NCBI GenBank assembly: GCA_963636105.1
Contig: CAVHIG010000016.1
Location: 1 to 34,835 of the forward strand
DNA from: CAVHIG01 sp963636105
GTDB taxonomy: Bacteria > Bacillota > Clostridia > Peptostreptococcales > Anaerovoracaceae
Reading direction: 5' to 3'
DNA: 34,835 bases
The translations under genes were made by a program, and so were the position numbers. A model generated the notes under the pieces. That model saw only the letters and a program-made list of their open reading frames with translations. It did not search any database and had not been told where the DNA came from. This document shows positions 15,519 through 23,929 of the stretch, one piece after another; the first letter of the stretch is position 1; each line of letters starts with the position of its first letter.

Positions 15519-15547
15519 TTGTTGCCTTCAGACAGCAAATATGTTAT
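15519..15547 (+). promoter_or_regulatory. Promoter of nhaC with a 100-base leader
   Basis: TTGTTG (15519-15524), 17 bases, TGTTAT (15542-15547). The following leader (about 15555-15668) contains short competing hairpins, for example CACT/AGTG, GCGC/GCGC around 15590, and ATGCG/CGCAT overlapping it. No known riboswitch was recognised. Confidence 0.5.
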
Positions 15548-15668
15548 TCTGAATTTGGACGACACTCCTCGAAAAGTGCGGGCGCAAGGATTATGCGCAA
15601 GGTGACGCATGGCGGATGGTATGTCTACAGAACTTTTTTATTTTTTCATTTTGACAAAGGAGGATAAT

Positions 15669-17159
15669 ATGGGTAAAAAAATCCCTACTTGGCAATGCTT
15701 TTTAGTATTGATCTTAATGGTTGGCTTCCTCATTTGGAGTATTGTAAAGGACGCAGGTGGAGAACCTCATATCGCACTTATCTTATCAGCTGCAGTAGCA
15801 GGTATCGTAGCTCGCGCAAATGGTTGGAAGTGGGCATATCTTGAGCAGGGCATCATGGCAGGTATCAATAGATCCATGCAGGCCTGCGTAATCCTCGGTA
15901 TCCTGGGTGCGCTCATTGCTTCCTGGATGGCTGCAGGTACAATCCCTTCGATGATGTACTACGGCATAAAGATTATAAGCCCGTCTGTATTCTTATTTAC
16001 GGCTTGTATTCTCTGCTCCATCGTATCACTTGCTACAGGTTCATCCTGGTCGACGGCAGGTTCGATGGGTGTAGCTCTTATCGGCGTAGGTACAGCTCTC
16101 GGCTTCCCGACAGCAATGACAGCCGGTGCTGTAGTATCAGGCGCATACTTTGGAGACAAGATGTCCCCTCTCTCCGATACTACAAACCTTGCTCCTGCGA
16201 TGGCAGGTTCCACATTGTTTGATCACATCAAGCACATGATCTACACTACGGGCGTATCACTTATCATAGCTCTCGTGGCTTATGCTATCATGGGATTCTC
16301 CCACGCTTCAAACAATACACCTGACATGAGCGTAATAAATGAAATCCTTGATTTCATACAGGGCTCATCAAATATCAGCGTGCTGACTCTCATCCCGCCG
16401 GTATTTGTAATTGTAATGGTTGTTCTTAAGTTCCCTGCTATTCCGTCTCTCTTTGGCGGCGTAATCATCGCGGTGCCTTTCATCTTTATGAACGGACAGT
16501 ATGCAGGCGATGCGGTAGGCGGCGACGTGCTCTTCAATATCATGAACATCCTGAACAACGGTATATCCCTTGGCGTAGTGCCTGAGGGCGCAAGCGAGGT
16601 TATCGATTCTCTTGCAGGACTCCTCTCCGCATCCGGTATGCAGGGTATGCTGTGGACAATCTCCCTCATCATCTGCGCTATGACCTTTGGCGGTATTGTA
16701 GACTGCACAGGCATTATGGCTACTCTTGCAAATCTCCTTCTCAAGGTTGCAAAGGGCAGAGGCGGACTCGTACTCGCTACAGAGGTATCCTGCCTCATCG
16801 TAAATGCTATCTGCTGTGACCAGTATCTTGCAATCATACTCCCTGGCAGAATGTTCAAGGAAGCATTTGAAGATATGAGACTCGCACCGAAGAACCTCTC
16901 AAGATGTCTTGAGGACTGCGGTACAATCACATCAAACTTCTTCCCTTGGAACACTTGCGGCGCTACAATGAGAACCTTCCTCGGCGTAAACAGCGCATAC
17001 ATTCCGTACGCTATCCTCAACTGGATCAACCCTGTAGTATCCGTAATCTTCGGATTCGCGGGCATCACGATGACAAAGCTGACTGATGAAGAATACGAAA
17101 AGATCCTTGCTGAGAGAGAAGCTGAAAAGGCAGCTGCTCTGAAGGCTCTGGAAGCATAG
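15669..17159 (+). CDS. nhaC: Na+/H+ antiporter, NhaC family
   Basis: The 496-residue membrane protein has about eleven to twelve hydrophobic helices. ATG 15669 follows AAAGGAGG; an in-frame ATG 20 codons upstream lacks a ribosome binding site. NhaC-family features include the conserved core CSIVSLATGSSWSTAGSMGV, GAVVSGAYFGDKMSPLSDTT and ICCDQYLAIILPGRMF, and an NFFPWNTCGATM segment. Members exchange sodium for protons or couple organic acids such as malate and lactate, so the exact substrate is open. A highly charged C-terminal tail (EEYEKILAEREAEKAAALKA) is cytosolic. Codon use is strongly biased towards highly expressed codons compared with the neighbouring LuxR gene. Stacked hairpins follow. 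Confidence 0.92.
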   Translation: MGKKIPTWQCFLVLILMVGFLIWSIVKDAGGEPHIALILSAAVAGIVARANGWKWAYLEQGIMAGINRSMQACVILGILGALIASWMAAGTIPSMMYYGIKIISPSVFLFTACILCSIVSLATGSSWSTAGSMGVALIGVGTALGFPTAMTAGAVVSGAYFGDKMSPLSDTTNLAPAMAGSTLFDHIKHMIYTTGVSLIIALVAYAIMGFSHASNNTPDMSVINEILDFIQGSSNISVLTLIPPVFVIVMVVLKFPAIPSLFGGVIIAVPFIFMNGQYAGDAVGGDVLFNIMNILNNGISLGVVPEGASEVIDSLAGLLSASGMQGMLWTISLIICAMTFGGIVDCTGIMATLANLLLKVAKGRGGLVLATEVSCLIVNAICCDQYLAIILPGRMFKEAFEDMRLAPKNLSRCLEDCGTITSNFFPWNTCGATMRTFLGVNSAYIPYAILNWINPVVSVIFGFAGITMTKLTDEEYEKILAEREAEKAAALKALEA

Positions 17160-17205
17160 GTGTACAATCAAAAAAGAGTGTGACAATTTGTGTGACAATC
17201 TGAAC

Positions 17206-17303
17206 GGAATCGACTTCACCTACCGATTCCGAGTAAAATAGGCGAGCCGCAAAAATGCGGCTTGCGAGTAAAATGCGCTCCCGCGACGGCGGGGGCGCAT
17301 TTT
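17206..17303 (+). terminator. Three consecutive hairpins after nhaC
   Basis: Hairpin 1: GGAATCG (17206-17212)/CGATTCC (17224-17230). Hairpin 2: GCGAGCCGC (17242-17250)/GCGGCTTGC (17257-17265). Hairpin 3: AAAATGCGCTCCCG (17270-17283)/CGGGGGCGCATTTT (17290-17303), whose 3' T-stretch makes it the likely terminator, possibly in both directions. Confidence 0.7.
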
Positions 17304-17317
17304 CGTTCAAAAAACCT

Positions 17318-17346
17318 TTGTGCATGCCGCTAAAAAATGATAAAAT
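17318..17346 (+). promoter_or_regulatory. Promoter of the membrane LuxR regulator gene
   Basis: TTGTGC (17318-17323), 17 bases, TAAAAT (17341-17346), 46 bases before the start codon. Confidence 0.55.
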
Positions 17347-17391
17347 AGCCTTGTAGTGCGCGCAAGCGCGACAAGGAGAAGGGAGTTTTGG

Positions 17392-18339
17392 ATGATAAGC
17401 TATATTATTTTGGCGCTGTATCTTCTGGCCATTTCACTGAGTGTGGCTTCATTTACGATGATACAACTGGCAAATCGCGGAAAAAGCACAGATTTCAATC
17501 GGTCTATGAGGCGTTTTGTCCTCCTCATGCTCATAATGTGCATCTACGATATGATAATATACTTTACAGACTACGTAGTCGGCTCCATGAGCGGAGCGCC
17601 GACCCTGCGAATAGGCGCCTGCATCGTTGCGCTTCTTGTCTGCGCCTGGACGGATACCTCTGACAAATTTGTCAATAACAATTCCTATAGATTTGTCAAT
17701 CACTTCGTAAAAATATATTGCTTCGCATACGCGATTCTTTGGCTCAGCTGCATGATAGTAGTAAAGGGCGAGTTTTCATCGCTAAAATGGAGCTTATTTG
17801 TCTCTGACATGGGTCTTATCGTTGTGCTCCTTTTGGGCAGCATGACCTACATCGGAGAGGCCGTCTGGTCGCGTCAGAAAGCTCCGAAAATTTACTATCT
17901 CCTCGCGGTTACCACACTTCTTGCATGGAACTATATCTCATACTTTTGGGGAGAAATCTCGGTCTACTGGGGCAAGAGCACCTTCGCCCGCGCACCGCTT
18001 GACCTCACCATCGTTTTCTGGTTCCTCATAAATATCGTAAATATCATCGTCATATATAAGGAAGCCTTTGAGCCTTCGTATGCTCACAAGGATGAAGCGG
18101 AAACGGCGGAGTTTCACGTTGAGGACAGCATAGAGGCTCTCGCGGGGAGGTACGAGCTCACGCCGCGTGAGAGAGAGATTACAAAATTTATATATGAAGG
18201 AAAGAGCAATGCGGAGATCGCAGCGACTCTCTTTATTTCGGAGAGTACAGTCAAGACGCATCTTTACAATATTTTCAGAAAAATGGGTGTGAAAAACAGG
18301 ATAGAGCTGAGCTGCGTGGTGCGCGGCGACCGCAAATAA
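17392..18339 (+). CDS. Membrane-anchored LuxR-type transcription regulator
   Basis: The protein has 315 residues. Seven predicted hydrophobic helices fill the first 225 residues. A linker and then a C-terminal LuxR/GerE helix-turn-helix follow (YELTPREREITKFIYEGKS, NAEIAATLFISESTVKTHLY, NIFRKMGVKNRIEL). There is no receiver domain, so a signal is presumably sensed by the membrane part. Such 7TM-LuxR proteins are common but poorly characterised in Clostridia and Actinobacteria. ATG 17392 follows GGAGAAGGGA; the longer frame from GTG 17356 is disfavoured. The linker sequence DEAETAEF is encoded by a two-armed copy of the dispersed repeat (18097-18118). surE starts 19 bases downstream and may be in the same transcript. 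Confidence 0.88.
   Translation: MISYIILALYLLAISLSVASFTMIQLANRGKSTDFNRSMRRFVLLMLIMCIYDMIIYFTDYVVGSMSGAPTLRIGACIVALLVCAWTDTSDKFVNNNSYRFVNHFVKIYCFAYAILWLSCMIVVKGEFSSLKWSLFVSDMGLIVVLLLGSMTYIGEAVWSRQKAPKIYYLLAVTTLLAWNYISYFWGEISVYWGKSTFARAPLDLTIVFWFLINIVNIIVIYKEAFEPSYAHKDEAETAEFHVEDSIEALAGRYELTPREREITKFIYEGKSNAEIAATLFISESTVKTHLYNIFRKMGVKNRIELSCVVRGDRK
18097..18118. repeat. Two-armed dispersed repeat in the LuxR linker
   Basis: GCGGAAACGGCG (18097-18108) is followed by the inverted arm GAGTTTCAC, giving a compact near-palindrome exactly at the junction between the membrane part and the DNA-binding domain. Confidence 0.6.
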
Positions 18340-18358
18340 AGAAAAAGGGGATGGGTAT

Positions 18359-19123
18359 ATGAATATACTTGTAGCAAATGATGATGGCATACGCGCCGAG
18401 GGAATAAGGGCGCTTGTAGCTATGCTTTCAAAGCACGCAAATGTGTATGTGGCGGCGCCAAAGGAGCAAAAAAGCGCCGCGGGTCACAGCGTGAGCGTGC
18501 GTGACATATTGGCCGTGAGAAGGGTGGCTTATCCAAATGCGCAGGCCGCGCTTGAGATAGACGGCACACCGGCTGATTGCGTAAAGGTCGGAATTACGGT
18601 ATTCGAAAACGAGGGCATACACATAGATGCCGTCTTTTCCGGAATAAATCATGGCGGAAATCTCGGCCGCGATACCTTTTATTCGGGTACGGTGGGCGCC
18701 GCTCGCGAGGGCTGCTTTTGCGGAAAGCCTGCCGCGGCAGTTTCCGTAAATTCGCATGCTCCTCTGACCTTCGAGGCGGCCTGCGAACTGGCGGAAAAGG
18801 TCCTGCTCACGACGTTTCCGCATATAGACGAGCATACTCTCATAAATATAAATGTACCAAACCTGCCATCAAGCGAGATAAAGGGCGTGCGGCTTTGCAG
18901 CCTCGGTCCGCATGATTATGAGCAGGAGATTGAAAAATGCGGCCAGGAGGGCGATACGGAGTATTATAGGTACGGCGGGCAGGAGGTAGTATACAGGGAG
19001 CTTCCTGCGGAGCTTGATATTGTGGCCTGCCAGGAGGGCTACGCCACGATTACGCCGCTGAAATATGACGACACAGACTATGATGTCTTAGATAAAATGA
19101 AAGGATGGGGAATCGTAAAATGA
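18359..19123 (+). CDS. surE: 5'/3'-nucleotidase SurE
   Basis: The 254-residue protein is a metal-dependent survival-protein-type phosphatase acting on nucleoside monophosphates and short polyphosphates. The metal-binding start NILVANDDGIRAEGIRAL, the AAPKEQKSAAGHS segment, GTPADCVKVGI and the SGINHGGNLGRDTFYSGTVG core are all present, so it is expected to be active. GGGGATGGG lies just upstream of the start. Its TGA overlaps the ATG of the next gene (ATGA), so the two are coupled. Confidence 0.95.
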   Translation: MNILVANDDGIRAEGIRALVAMLSKHANVYVAAPKEQKSAAGHSVSVRDILAVRRVAYPNAQAALEIDGTPADCVKVGITVFENEGIHIDAVFSGINHGGNLGRDTFYSGTVGAAREGCFCGKPAAAVSVNSHAPLTFEAACELAEKVLLTTFPHIDEHTLININVPNLPSSEIKGVRLCSLGPHDYEQEIEKCGQEGDTEYYRYGGQEVVYRELPAELDIVACQEGYATITPLKYDDTDYDVLDKMKGWGIVK

Positions 19124-19671
19124 AAAGTTTAAGGGTAAAAAAGGAAGATGCTGTATTTGTAGCCATTGATTTGCAGGAGAGACTGCTTCCGGCGATGGCG
19201 GATACTGAGCAGGTGACCGAGGCGTGCGTAAGACTTGCGAAGGGCGTAAAGGTTTTGGGCGTGCCATCTATCGTGACTCAGCAGTATACAAAGGGTCTGG
19301 GTGCGACTGTTGCGCCTTTTGCAGAGGCTCTGGGTGAGTATACGCTTGTGGAGAAGACGGATTTCAGTGCGGCAGGCGTGCCTGAATTCAAAGCAGCTCT
19401 CGAGGCGACAGGCAAAAAGAGCGTAATCCTTTGCGGAGTAGAGACTCATGTATGCGTGCTGGAAACGGCGCTGGATCTCCTCGAGGCGGGGTACAACGTA
19501 TTTGTCGTAGAAGACGCAGTTTCCTCGAGAAAGGCAAGCGACAAGAAATGCGCGCTTGCAAGAGCCACGGCGGCAGGAGCTTGGGTAGTGACATATGAAT
19601 CAGTGCTCTTTGAGATGCTGGGTGGCGCAAAGGCTCCGAATTTCAAGGAAATCTCAGCGATAGTAAAATAG
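19120..19671 (+). CDS. Isochorismatase-family hydrolase
   Basis: The 183-residue cysteine-hydrolase fold has the expected triad: Asp in VAIDLQERLLPAM, Lys in LVEKTDFSA, and Cys in GVETHVCVLETALDLL. It resembles the YcaC/nicotinamidase-like branch rather than true isochorismatases, and there is no siderophore context. The substrate is unknown. The start is set at 19120, overlapping the surE stop; an alternative ATG five codons upstream is possible. Both arms of the dispersed motif occur (19461-19470 and 19515-19524), but they encode conserved family residues, so these copies do not look inserted. Confidence 0.88.
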   Translation: MKSLRVKKEDAVFVAIDLQERLLPAMADTEQVTEACVRLAKGVKVLGVPSIVTQQYTKGLGATVAPFAEALGEYTLVEKTDFSAAGVPEFKAALEATGKKSVILCGVETHVCVLETALDLLEAGYNVFVVEDAVSSRKASDKKCALARATAAGAWVVTYESVLFEMLGGAKAPNFKEISAIVK

Positions 19672-19676
19672 GGGAT

Positions 19677-20609
19677 ATGGGTATTTTTAAAAACAGGATT
19701 ACAATAGAAGACAAGGATTTTTTGGAAAAGTATCTCAGAGGCTGTGAGCACGGCACATCGGGACTTTCGTATACGTCGCTGTATATGTGGCGAAATGTGA
19801 GCGATGTAAGCTGGGAGCTAATAGGGGATTATCTGTGCATCGCGGGATGGGCCGGAGGCGAGGATGTAGCCACTTCTCAGATGATGTTTGCGCCGCTCAG
19901 CTGCAGCGGTAGCTTTGACAGCAAGGCGCTAAGGGAGACGATATACGAGGCCCGCAGAAGGTTTGAGGAAGGCGGATGCGATTTTCAGCTGATGCTGGTG
20001 CCGGAAGGACTCAAGGAGGAGCTGGAGAAGGCTTGCCCGGGAGAGCTGACATTTTCTGAGGACAGGGATAATTTTGACTATGTCTACGAAATTTCAGATC
20101 TTGTGAGCCTGAGCGGACGAGAGCATCACGCAAAGAAAAATCACTTGAATTATTTCAAGAGTCATTATGAGTATACTTATGAGGAGCTAAAGCCGGAGCA
20201 AAGCGACGAAATTCTGGAATTTGTGCAAAAATTTAACGAGCACAAGGATGTGGATCCGGAAGAGAAGGACATGCTTGAGATGGAAAAAAGCACCATGAGG
20301 GATGTCTTTGAGCATATGCAGGAAGTAGGCTATTTTGGAGGCGTGATCCGCATAGACGGGCAGATTGAGGCCTTTTGCGTGGGCGGAGCCTTGGATGATT
20401 CTGTAGTTGTGGAGCATATCGAGAAGGCAAATCGTGATTATCGCGGGCTGTATCAGCTCATAAACAACGAATTCGCGAAGGATATATCTTCGAGATTTAG
20501 GTATATGAATCGCGAGGAGGACATGGGTCTTGAAAATCTCCGGAAGGCGAAGCTCTCGCTGAAGCCGGCGTATCTTGTGAAAAAATATTCGGCAATGCTT
20601 CAAAAATAA
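19677..20609 (+). CDS. DUF2156 (phosphatidylglycerol lysyltransferase C-terminal-like) protein
   Basis: The 310-residue soluble protein looks like a GNAT-type double acyltransferase fold of the DUF2156 family. Segments supporting this are HGTSGLSYTSLYMWRN, SGREHHAKKNHLNYFKSHY, GGVIRIDGQIEAFCVGG, EKANRDYRGLYQLINNEFAK and the end MNREEDMGLENLRKAKLSLK with PAYLVKKYSAML. There is no membrane domain, so it is not a full MprF. The aminoacyl or acyl donor is unknown. It is the last gene of the surE operon, separated by five bases from its neighbour. The ribosome binding site GGGG is close to the start, which weakens the start assignment slightly. Confidence 0.85.
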   Translation: MGIFKNRITIEDKDFLEKYLRGCEHGTSGLSYTSLYMWRNVSDVSWELIGDYLCIAGWAGGEDVATSQMMFAPLSCSGSFDSKALRETIYEARRRFEEGGCDFQLMLVPEGLKEELEKACPGELTFSEDRDNFDYVYEISDLVSLSGREHHAKKNHLNYFKSHYEYTYEELKPEQSDEILEFVQKFNEHKDVDPEEKDMLEMEKSTMRDVFEHMQEVGYFGGVIRIDGQIEAFCVGGALDDSVVVEHIEKANRDYRGLYQLINNEFAKDISSRFRYMNREEDMGLENLRKAKLSLKPAYLVKKYSAMLQK

Positions 20610-20712
20610 TTTGCACAATTTGAATAAAATGTCATTGCTGGGATTAAACAGGCAGAAAGTTGCCTCATAAGAAACAGTTGTGAAAATTTTAACGTTAATT
20701 TGTAAATTTTGC

Positions 20713-20740
20713 TTGCTTTTTAAAAAAAATATGGTACGAT
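20713..20740 (+). promoter_or_regulatory. Promoter of the thiolase gene
   Basis: TTGCTT (20713-20718), 16 bases, TACGAT (20735-20740), with an A-rich spacer, followed by an untranslated leader of about 90 bases. An overlapping TTGCTT at 20709 is an alternative -35. Confidence 0.5.
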
Positions 20741-20836
20741 AAGAATGTGAAAAGGAAAGATTTCCCCCGAGAATAGAAAAGTTGGCGGGAGTCAAATAGT
20801 TAAATAATTGTTTATTCATTCATTTAGGAGGACAAA

Positions 20837-22015
20837 ATGAGAGAAGTAGTAATCGTAAGCGCGGCAAGAACACCAATCGGAAGCTTTGGCGGCACACTTA
20901 AGACTACACCGGCAGTAAAGCTCGGAGCAGTAGCAGTAGCAGAAGCTATCAAAAGAGCAGGTATCGCTCCTGAGCAGGTAGAAGAAGTTATCATGGGTAA
21001 CGTTCTTCAGGGCGGACTTGGACAGAACGTTGCAAGACAGATTTCAATGGCAGCAGGAATTCCAAAGGAAGTTCCTTCCATGACACTCAATAAGGTATGT
21101 GGTTCCGGTCTGAGAGCAGTATCCCTCGCAGCACAGCTCATCAAGGCTGGCGACGTTGATATCGTAGTAGCAGGTGGCGCAGAGAACATGTCCATGGCTG
21201 GCTATATTTCAACAGCTTCAAGATGGGGCGCAAGAATGGGCGACACAAAGCTCGTAGACATGATGGTACATGATGGTCTTACAGACATCTTCAACAACTA
21301 CCACATGGGTATCACTGCAGAAAACATCTGTGAGCAGTGGGGTCTTACAAGAGAAGAGCTCGACGAGTTTGCAGCAAATTCACAGCAGAAGGCAGTAGCA
21401 GCTATCAAGGCTGGAAAGTTCAAGGACGAAATCGTTCCTGTAGAAATCCCTCAGAAGAAGGGCGATCCTATCGTATTCGATACTGACGAATTCCCAAGAG
21501 ATGGCGTAACAGCAGCAAGCATCTCCAAGCTGAAGCCAGCATTCAAGAAGGACGGTATGGTTACAGCTGCAAACGCTTCCGGTATCAATGACTCCGGTGC
21601 TGCAGTAGTAGTTATGAGCAAGGAAAAGGCTGACGAGCTCGGAATCAAGCCGCTCGTTACAATCAAGTCCTATGCATCCGCAGGCGTTGATCCATCAATC
21701 ATGGGTATCGGTCCTGTACCTGCTTCCAAGAAGGCTCTTGATAAGGCTGGTCTTACAGTTGCAGATCTTGACCTCGTAGAGGCAAACGAAGCATTTGCTG
21801 CTCAGTCTGTAGCAGTAGGTAAGGATCTCGGATTTGATCCTGAGAAGCTCAACGTAAACGGCGGAGCTATCGCTCTTGGTCACCCAATCGGAGCATCCGG
21901 CTGCAGAATCCTCATCACTCTTATCTACGAGATGATGAAGAGAGATTCCAAGTATGGTCTTGCTACACTCTGCATCGGCGGCGGTCAGGGTACAGCTATC
22001 ATAGTTGAGAGATAA
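20837..22015 (+). CDS. thlA: Acetyl-CoA C-acetyltransferase (thiolase)
   Basis: The 392-residue thiolase condenses two acetyl-CoA to acetoacetyl-CoA or runs in reverse. The nucleophile Cys88 lies in NKVCGSGLRAVSLAAQ, the His of GGAIALGHPIGASGCR is near 348, and the second Cys in LCIGGGQGTAI is near 378. EANEAFAAQS, the conserved Asn/Glu region, is also present. TTAGGAGG precedes the start, and codon use is extremely biased (runs of GCA/GTA), indicating high expression. It is monocistronic: own promoter upstream, strong terminator downstream. None of the usual butyrate-pathway genes (hbd, crt, bcd) lie beside it. Confidence 0.95.
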   Translation: MREVVIVSAARTPIGSFGGTLKTTPAVKLGAVAVAEAIKRAGIAPEQVEEVIMGNVLQGGLGQNVARQISMAAGIPKEVPSMTLNKVCGSGLRAVSLAAQLIKAGDVDIVVAGGAENMSMAGYISTASRWGARMGDTKLVDMMVHDGLTDIFNNYHMGITAENICEQWGLTREELDEFAANSQQKAVAAIKAGKFKDEIVPVEIPQKKGDPIVFDTDEFPRDGVTAASISKLKPAFKKDGMVTAANASGINDSGAAVVVMSKEKADELGIKPLVTIKSYASAGVDPSIMGIGPVPASKKALDKAGLTVADLDLVEANEAFAAQSVAVGKDLGFDPEKLNVNGGAIALGHPIGASGCRILITLIYEMMKRDSKYGLATLCIGGGQGTAIIVER

Positions 22016-22112
22016 ATTTTCGAAAATCCGGAGTGTTTTACTCAGGTATGGTGCGGACTTATGAGCTAGTCTTTGATGTGCATAAAAGGTAAGCCGGACA
22101 CAATATATATAC

Positions 22113-22144
22113 AAAAACCCTTTCGCTATGCGAAAGGGTTTTTT
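22113..22144 (+). terminator. Intrinsic terminator of the thiolase gene
   Basis: AAAAACCCTTTCGC and GCGAAAGGGTTTTT form a near-perfect stem around TAT, ending in six T. Confidence 0.95.
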
Positions 22145-22198
22145 ACATAGTGGGATTGTCCTTAAAATAGCGCCTCGCAGCGGCATTCAGGCATAAGT

Positions 22199-22227
22199 TT
22201 TCCTTTAAAAAGTTTGAAAGTTATGAT
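22199..22227 (+). promoter_or_regulatory. Promoter of glnS
   Basis: TTTCCT (22199-22204), 17 bases, TATGAT (22222-22227), with an overlapping TAAAAT; 53 bases before the start codon. Confidence 0.45.
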
Positions 22228-22279
22228 AAAATATCTCCAATAGATGTATTTGCGGCGATGCGTCGCGGGAGGATGGAAT

Positions 22280-23929
22280 ATGGCAGAATTTGAAAGCAAC
22301 AATTTTATACACAATATCATCGAGAAAGACCTCGAAAGCAAGAAATACGGCGACAACCCGGTATATACGCGGTTTCCGCCGGAACCAAACGGCTACCTGC
22401 ATATAGGACACGCAAAGTCCATATGCCTGAATTTCTCCACAGCGCAGAAGTACGGCGGATTTTGTAATCTGAGATATGATGACACAAATCCTGTAAAGGA
22501 GGATGTGGAATATGTAGATTCCATAGAGGCTGACGTAAGGTGGCTGGGCTGGACCTGGACAAAGAGACTGTGGGCATCGGAGTATTTCGATAAGATGTAT
22601 GAGGGTGCGATAGAGCTTATAAAGAAGGGCAAGGCTTATGTGTGCGACCTGTCGGCTGAGGAGATCAAGGCCTACAGAGGCACGCTCAAGGAGCCGGGCA
22701 AGGAATCTCCTTACAGAAACAGAAGCGTAGAAGAGAATCTCAAGCTTTTTGAGGAAATGCGCGAGGGCAAGTATGCTGACGGTGAGAAGGTGCTCCGTGC
22801 AAAGATAGATATGGCATCGCCTAATATCAATATGAGAGATCCTGTAATTTACAGAATAGCGCACGCGACGCATCACAACACGGGCGACAAGTGGTGCATC
22901 TATCCTATGTATGACTTTGCGCATCCTATCGAGGACGCTATAGAGGGCATCACGCATTCCATCTGTACGCTCGAGTTTGAGGATCACAGACCGCTGTATG
23001 ATTGGGTGCTTCGCGAGATCGGCTGGTGGGAGACGCCGCCGCAGCAGATAGAATTTGCAAGACTCAACATTACAAATACAATCATGAGCAAGCGTTATCT
23101 CAAGGCTCTTGTGGACAATGGCGATGTAGAGGGCTGGGATGATCCGAGAATGCCGACCATCGCGGGTCTGCGCAGAAGAGGCTATACGCCTGAGGCTGTA
23201 CGCGATTTCTGCGAGCGCATAGGTGTGGCAAAGGCAAACAGCACTGTAGAGATGTCGCTTCTCGAGCATTGCGTGCGTGAGGATTTGAAAAACAAGGTAG
23301 AGTCCAGAAACGTAGTAGAAAAGCCTATAAAGGTCATCATCACAAACTATCCTGAGGATAAAAGTGAGATGCTCGAGATCGAAAACAACAAGGAAGTGCC
23401 TGAGATGGGTAATCGTATGGTACCTTTCTCGCGTGAGCTTTGGGTAGACGGCGACGATTTTATGGAGGTGCCTGCAAAGAAGTACTTCAGACTCTTCCCG
23501 GGAAATGAAGTAAGATTCAAGGGCGCATACTTTATAAAGTGCAATGAGGTCGTAAAGAATGAGGACGGATCCATAAAGGAGCTTTTGTGCACCTACGATC
23601 CGGAGACAAAGTCCGGGCTGCCATTTGAGGGACGCAAGGTCAAGGGTACCATTCACTGGGTAGACGCAAAGACAGCTGTGCCTATCAAGATCAGATCATA
23701 CGATTATCTGATGCTGCCTGATGAAAACGGCGAAAATCAGCTCAATCCGAATTCTGTGGAGTATATCGACGCATACGCGGAGCCTGCGCTTGCGGAGGCG
23801 AAGGCTGGCGAGCGCTTCCAGTTCTTCAGACACGGATACTACATCGCGGACGCAAAGCTTTGCAAGGACGGCGATTTGGTATTCAATCGCATAGTGGATC
23901 TCAAGAGCTCTTACAAGCCGGGCAAGTAG
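22280..23929 (+). CDS. glnS: Glutamine--tRNA ligase
   Basis: The 549-residue class I synthetase charges tRNA-Gln directly. The HIGH signature is at residues 41-44 (FPPEPNGYLHIGHAKSI), GlnRS-specific YDDTNP follows, and the KMSKS equivalent is TIMSKRYLKALV near residue 270. The GlnRS anticodon-binding beta-barrels occupy the C-terminal third (RLFPGNEVRFKGAY, GTIHWVDAKTAVPIKIR). GGGAGG precedes ATG 22280; the twelve extra upstream codons are not supported. Many Firmicutes make Gln-tRNA by amidation and lack this gene, so its presence fits the subset of Clostridia with GlnRS. Its 3' end overlaps the convergent prepilin peptidase gene by 19 bases. Confidence 0.96.
   Translation: MAEFESNNFIHNIIEKDLESKKYGDNPVYTRFPPEPNGYLHIGHAKSICLNFSTAQKYGGFCNLRYDDTNPVKEDVEYVDSIEADVRWLGWTWTKRLWASEYFDKMYEGAIELIKKGKAYVCDLSAEEIKAYRGTLKEPGKESPYRNRSVEENLKLFEEMREGKYADGEKVLRAKIDMASPNINMRDPVIYRIAHATHHNTGDKWCIYPMYDFAHPIEDAIEGITHSICTLEFEDHRPLYDWVLREIGWWETPPQQIEFARLNITNTIMSKRYLKALVDNGDVEGWDDPRMPTIAGLRRRGYTPEAVRDFCERIGVAKANSTVEMSLLEHCVREDLKNKVESRNVVEKPIKVIITNYPEDKSEMLEIENNKEVPEMGNRMVPFSRELWVDGDDFMEVPAKKYFRLFPGNEVRFKGAYFIKCNEVVKNEDGSIKELLCTYDPETKSGLPFEGRKVKGTIHWVDAKTAVPIKIRSYDYLMLPDENGENQLNPNSVEYIDAYAEPALAEAKAGERFQFFRHGYYIADAKLCKDGDLVFNRIVDLKSSYKPGK

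Noticed and set aside
15550..15668. Known ion-sensing riboswitch upstream of nhaC
   Set aside because: Alternative stems exist, but I could not match the conserved cores of any class I know, so only a leader is described.
22205..23656. 483-residue minus-strand open frame
   Set aside because: It is antisense to glnS, whose family motifs are unambiguous. The long antisense frame is a by-product of codon use.
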